Positions 60,230 through 64,000 of a stretch of DNA of 64,000 nt are shown here, piece by piece. This DNA is from Zygnema cylindricum (taxonomy: Eukaryota > Streptophyta > Zygnematophyceae > Zygnematales > Zygnemataceae). The stretch spans positions 109,945-173,944 of the forward strand of contig JBBHKE010002012.1 of NCBI GenBank assembly GCA_037447655.1. The letters run 5' to 3'. The stretch's first letter is position 1. Each line of letters starts with the position of its first letter. The translations under genes were made by a program, and so were the position numbers. The notes below the pieces were generated by a model that was not told where the DNA came from, did not search any database, and saw only the letters and a list, made by a program, of their open reading frames with translations.

Positions 60230-61003
60230 AGGGTGCGTCTCTATGTGCTTAAGTAAGGGTTTTTTTCTGTCGTTTTCGTGTAAAACTTAGAGCCGTACCG
60301 CGTAAATTTCAACCGTACAATAAAAAAAAAAAAGTACATTTTGCGTCATCATCGAATTTAAAATGTACTACATCTTGTCGTCTTGTGTTCTTCGACCCAC
60401 TTCGACGACAAAAAACGTCATCTTCAACCTTATCTTTAAAATACAGGGCCGATGTGTTTTAAAATTAGGGATTTTCTATAAACAAATAGGAACACGTATT
60501 CGCACGTGTAATATTTTGTTCAAAAAATTCAAACAATTTCAAGCGACGTGGAAGTGTACACGATTCGCTATGTTTTGTCCGTTTTTGTTTAATACGACAA
60601 AGAGAAGTACACAGTTTTTTTTGTTTTGTCCGTTTCCATCCGGTACGGGATTTTTTTTTGCAGGGGTCTGAAGGTTCCGATGCCATTTCACGTCGAGCCG
60701 ACAATAGACGCAAAGTCAAAACGCATCTTCTTCAACCGTGAAACGGCACAGGCTGGAGGGCGGTATGTCTACAATGTCACGAAAAGTCACGCGACGTCAC
60801 ATGCAGTTACGAAAAATAACGTGCGCCATCACAGATTGTAGACGTTGACAGCCGTCACGGGCATTGTCGACGTATACAATCGTCACGTCCTAAGTGACAA
60901 TTTCGTTTGGTACACATAGGGACACCCGAAATCCGGGTCCGCCGGATGTGCGCTAAAAAACAAAAAAAAAACTCTAAGTTTGAAGTACATAGAGACGCAC
61001 CCT
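60230..61003. mobile_element. MITE-like DNA transposon, copy B (inverted relative to copy A)
   Basis: The termini AGGGTGCGTCTCTATGT and ACATAGAGACGCACCCT enclose 774 bases. The sequence is the reverse complement of 16741-17520 with few differences, including the shared internal blocks gacaatgcccgtgacggctg / cagccgtcacgggcattgtc and gacacccgaaatccgggt. The high similarity implies recent amplification. Confidence 0.88.
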
Positions 61004-61793
61004 AAATCACCTGCCGCGCCGTCAACCAATCACATCTTTACATCTGTAAGACCTACTTAATGCTTGCAATATTTTGGCGCGCACATGCGTAAGCATGACT
61101 GCGCCGACATACATTGTCCACCAATGAACCTAACCAGCTTGGTATCCACCGACCAAAATCTTACAAGTACCCCCAAAACTTACGAGTACCACCAAATCTT
61201 CAAAGAACAACCAAAGGCTACAAGTACAGCCAGAATCGTACACGTGGCATATGACGTGTGCTAGCCGCCAAATACGCCAAATGCCAAAAAGACGCCCTGG
61301 GACCACCGGACCATTCTTTTTTTGACTTGGCGGCGACTGCTTCTTCGGGATCCACGCGCCACTGCCAAAATTTAAAAAAGCACCAAAAAAGGGAAAAAGA
61401 CGCGCCATTTTCAAATTTTAAAAAACACAAAAAGAGTAAAAAGAAGCGCCACTGTTAAAATTTCAAACTGTTAAAATTTAAAAAAAACCTAAAAAGCGGA
61501 AAATAAGTTTTCCCTCCAAAAGTTTCCTCCGCAAGTATAAAGAGGAGAGTTCGCTCTCTCCCCTTCTCACCTACTCTTCTGTTGTACCTTTGATGACTTT
61601 CTCTCTCTCTCTCCCTCTCCCTCCTCCCTCACTATCTCACCATGCCGTCTAGTTTCGTCTTCCCCTCTCACTCCTCTCCCTCCTCCCCCTCCTCCCCCTC
61701 CTCCCCCCCAACCTCTACCATGTCTTCCTTCTCGTCTCACTCCTCTCCCTCTTTTGCCTCCTCCTCCTTTTCCAACCTCTCTGCCCACCCCTT
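61004..61793. other. Spacer with CT/CCTCC-rich tract before the last LTR element
   Basis: At about 61598-61790 the sequence is CT- and TCC-rich; the Ser/Pro-rich frame that starts at 61642 continues into LTR sequence and is not a gene. Blocks such as aaaatttaaaaaa and accaaaaagggaaaaa recur at 61370-61500. Confidence 0.5.
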
Positions 61794-63353
61794 TGTTAGG
61801 ATTATTGGAAGAATCGGCGGATCAACCGAAATCAAGTTTTGGTTCGATGTGGAGAATCGGTCGTCCGCGGATTTGTTGACGTTTTGGTTCGCGTGGCGTG
61901 ATCTCCAATTTCTCAGTGACTGCGACAAGTTTGAGAGTTGGAGAGAGAAGTTAGAGATAGACTGCCTCGACTTCTATATTTCTTTTCAGACCTAGAAAAT
62001 ACTAATAAAACCATTAGTTTCTACAAGTTGGTGAACTGGTACAGTATCGTATGTACATGAAGTTCCAGTTCATTTTGACGCTAAAATTTTGAGGAGGAAG
62101 AAGAGACGTTACGTGTTGGAGCGCAGCCGGTATTTTGCCGGTTGTTTCGGTCGTTTGCTATAGTCAGGCGTCGAACTGGAGTGTGGCCGACTGGCCGCTA
62201 TGTTTTTTTTTGGTACTCTGTTGGTACCTTTTTTTGGTGTGACATTGGAATGTGGAGTTGGAAGTACGGCAAAACTGTTCGAGTGTTACAGTCAAGCCTA
62301 TTATGGTGCGGCGGTTACCTAAATCGCTATGTGGATTGGTAGAATCGCTAAGGAATGTTGACGCAGCTGTTTGTACGGTTGCCAACTAAAGAGGAGTGAA
62401 AATTAAGTTTGATTTGGTGTGACGGTTGAAAGTCCGAGAGGAGATCATTTTAAGGTCTCCTAAAATAGATTGCGATTACATGAATCGCTGTGGAGTTATA
62501 CAGACGCCGTGAAGATTTGTATTTACAAAATCTATTTGGGCGTATCTGCGATGGAGGATTATTTGTTCCGTACAGGGTGTCAATCGAATGCCTCATGTAC
62601 TTTGGAGAAGGAACGATGCCGGATATTACGGCGTTCGGTTTTGGACGTCGAAATATATCGTCGGGCAAGGAGGAGTTATTATTCGACGGCCAAGCAATAT
62701 TTTCCGTATCTTTTGGTACGATGGAATCGGGGTTCGTCTTTCAGTTAGGAGTTGTCCGGATATTATTTCCGGGTATTTTGGCGGCTACAGTACTGTATTG
62801 TACTTTTTTTTTCGTCGTCATATTTTTGGTGGACGTGGATTTATTTCAATTCTGTTTACGCAGATTTTCTGGTACTTTATTAGTACCATGTGTACGAAAA
62901 TTTTAATTTGTTTTTATGATGGAGGTTGTGACGCAGAGTTATTAGTTTACGTTGACGTGGATTTGCGGCTTGGATTTATCACATTTGATTTCGAAATTTC
63001 ATCGCAGGCTTCAGTTTGGAGCGGCTCGAATGGTGACGTGCCATGTGGCGCAACTAAATTTATTTTTGGGTGGTGACTAAAATGCAATCCGCAAATGGAT
63101 GTTATGTGTGAGAGAGGGGCGACAAAATCGGGAGTTACACTTGCCGTGGTCCTCCCGGTAAAAAAAAAAAACAAAAAAAAAAGAAAAGTAAAAAAATACT
63201 TAATTTGTGTATAGCTAAATTGGTCGTTGGTGTAACAATTTTTTCTGTCCACATTAATGCTCGATCTTGTACTTTTGTACGGTGACATGTTTAAGAGGGG
63301 GCGGCTAAAATCGGTGGCGTGGCATTCCACCGCTTCTCCCAATAAGAGGGGGA
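61794..63353 (+). mobile_element. Non-autonomous LTR element, 5' part: LTR start fragment and internal region
   Basis: A 109-bp LTR start (61794-61902, TGTTAGGATTATTGG...) is followed by unrelated sequence instead of the rest of an LTR. From about 62340 the sequence is related to the internal region of the 10065-14668 element (gttgaaagtccgagaggag, gtactttggagaaggaacgatgccggatatt). It ends with a polypurine tract (aataagaggggga). No gag or pol domain is present. A deletion inside the 5' LTR and leader is the simplest reading. Confidence 0.72.
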
Positions 63354-64000
63354 TTGTTAGGATTATTGGAAGAATCGGCGGATCAACCGAAATCAAGTTT
63401 TGGTTCGATGTGGAGAATCGGTCGTCCGCGGATTTGTTGACGTTTTGGTTCGCGTGGCGTGATTCGATTTTGAGTATGGTTTGACGATTTGCATCGGAGT
63501 ACCTTTGGTTCGTTCAATTTACGGCGGTTTAGTACTAGCCGGTACATAGATAATTTCTGCATGATGGTTCAGTTTGGTCGTGTCACTGGTGACTATGATA
63601 TTCAGTGCGCTATACGTGTCTAGTTCATTTTACGTGTCTAGTGCATTTTAGTGCGTGTCACTTTGTTTTGGCGGTTGAATGTTTTTATTAGGCGCACGTA
63701 CGCATGTGGACTTCGGCGCCCTCGTCTGTTTTCAGCTACTGGAGTAAGTGGACATTAGCTGTCGGTGTTAAGAAGGTATATTAGCGTGTGTTACTATCAG
63801 TTCAGTATGCAGTCTGGGGAGATGCATCATGCAGTCTTTAGGAAGAGATGCATCATGTGTCTGCAGGGAGGATACATTAAAAAGTGAGAGAGGGAGAGGT
63901 TGTATTGAAAAGCTAAGGCTTAATATATTGATATTTGGCCTTTATGATTTCTGTGAGCTGTGAGTGTTTTATGTGTAAGAATGTTTATTCAAAGCTTCCG
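63354..64000 (+). repeat. 3' LTR of the last element, running off the window
   Basis: Begins TGTTAGGATTATTGGAAG immediately after the polypurine tract; its first 109 bases are identical to 61794-61902. Near the window end, atatttggcctttatgatttctgtgagct and caaagcttccg resemble the 3' part of the LTR at 13688-14668. The right terminus lies outside the window. Confidence 0.8.

Noticed and set aside
61642-61995. Ser/Pro-rich 117-codon frame
   Set aside because: It is a CT-rich tract read into LTR sequence; the second half is identical to LTR DNA at 63354-63462, so it is not an independent gene.

Overview
The window is nuclear DNA of a plant, most likely a seedless (non-angiosperm) land plant or a charophyte relative. 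This rests on split genes with GT-AG introns, plant-type gene families (an NPH3/BTB protein, an F-box SKIP16 relative, a plant-type LRAT/NC protein), Copia elements primed by initiator tRNA-Met, and very abundant purine tracts and foldback elements. Species cannot be fixed from sequence alone. An assembly gap of 314 Ns lies at 41501-41814.

Layout. 1-10064: three decayed Copia elements (two on +, one nearly full-length on -). 10065-14668: a non-autonomous LTR retrotransposon with intact PBS, polypurine tract and 3' LTR, whose 5' LTR is replaced by an inverted LTR half. 14.7-17.5 kb: short inverted-repeat transposons. 18.1-20.3 kb (+): a four-exon LRAT/NC-domain gene. 22.4-23.5 kb (+): a damaged or truncated SKIP16-like F-box gene. 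26.0-26.6 kb (-): a solo LTR. 28.8-30.1 kb: purine-rich repeats and a 31-bp minisatellite. 30.3-33.9 kb (-): a three-exon BTB/NPH3 gene whose first intron is filled by a ~90-bp tandem repeat and whose 3' end was locally duplicated. 36.0-50.9 kb (-): the cytosolic phenylalanyl-tRNA synthetase beta-subunit gene; 18 exons were placed with consistent phases and one expected exon was not found. 51.2-57.7 kb (-): a decayed LTR-retroelement gag-protease region fused to a cytosine-C5 DNA methyltransferase, ending about 370 bp upstream of the synthetase start codon. 58.1-61.0 kb: a tandem duplication, a hAT-like foldback element with a perfect 8-bp target duplication, and a second copy of the 16.7-kb element in opposite orientation. 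61.8-64.0 kb (+): another non-autonomous LTR element running off the window.

The host genes are unrelated housekeeping or signalling genes and form no shared pathway. The most notable object is the retroelement that carries its own DNA methyltransferase. This copy has lost the readable catalytic Pro-Cys loop and lies against a housekeeping promoter. All exon boundaries were derived by eye from splice sites and phase, not from transcripts.
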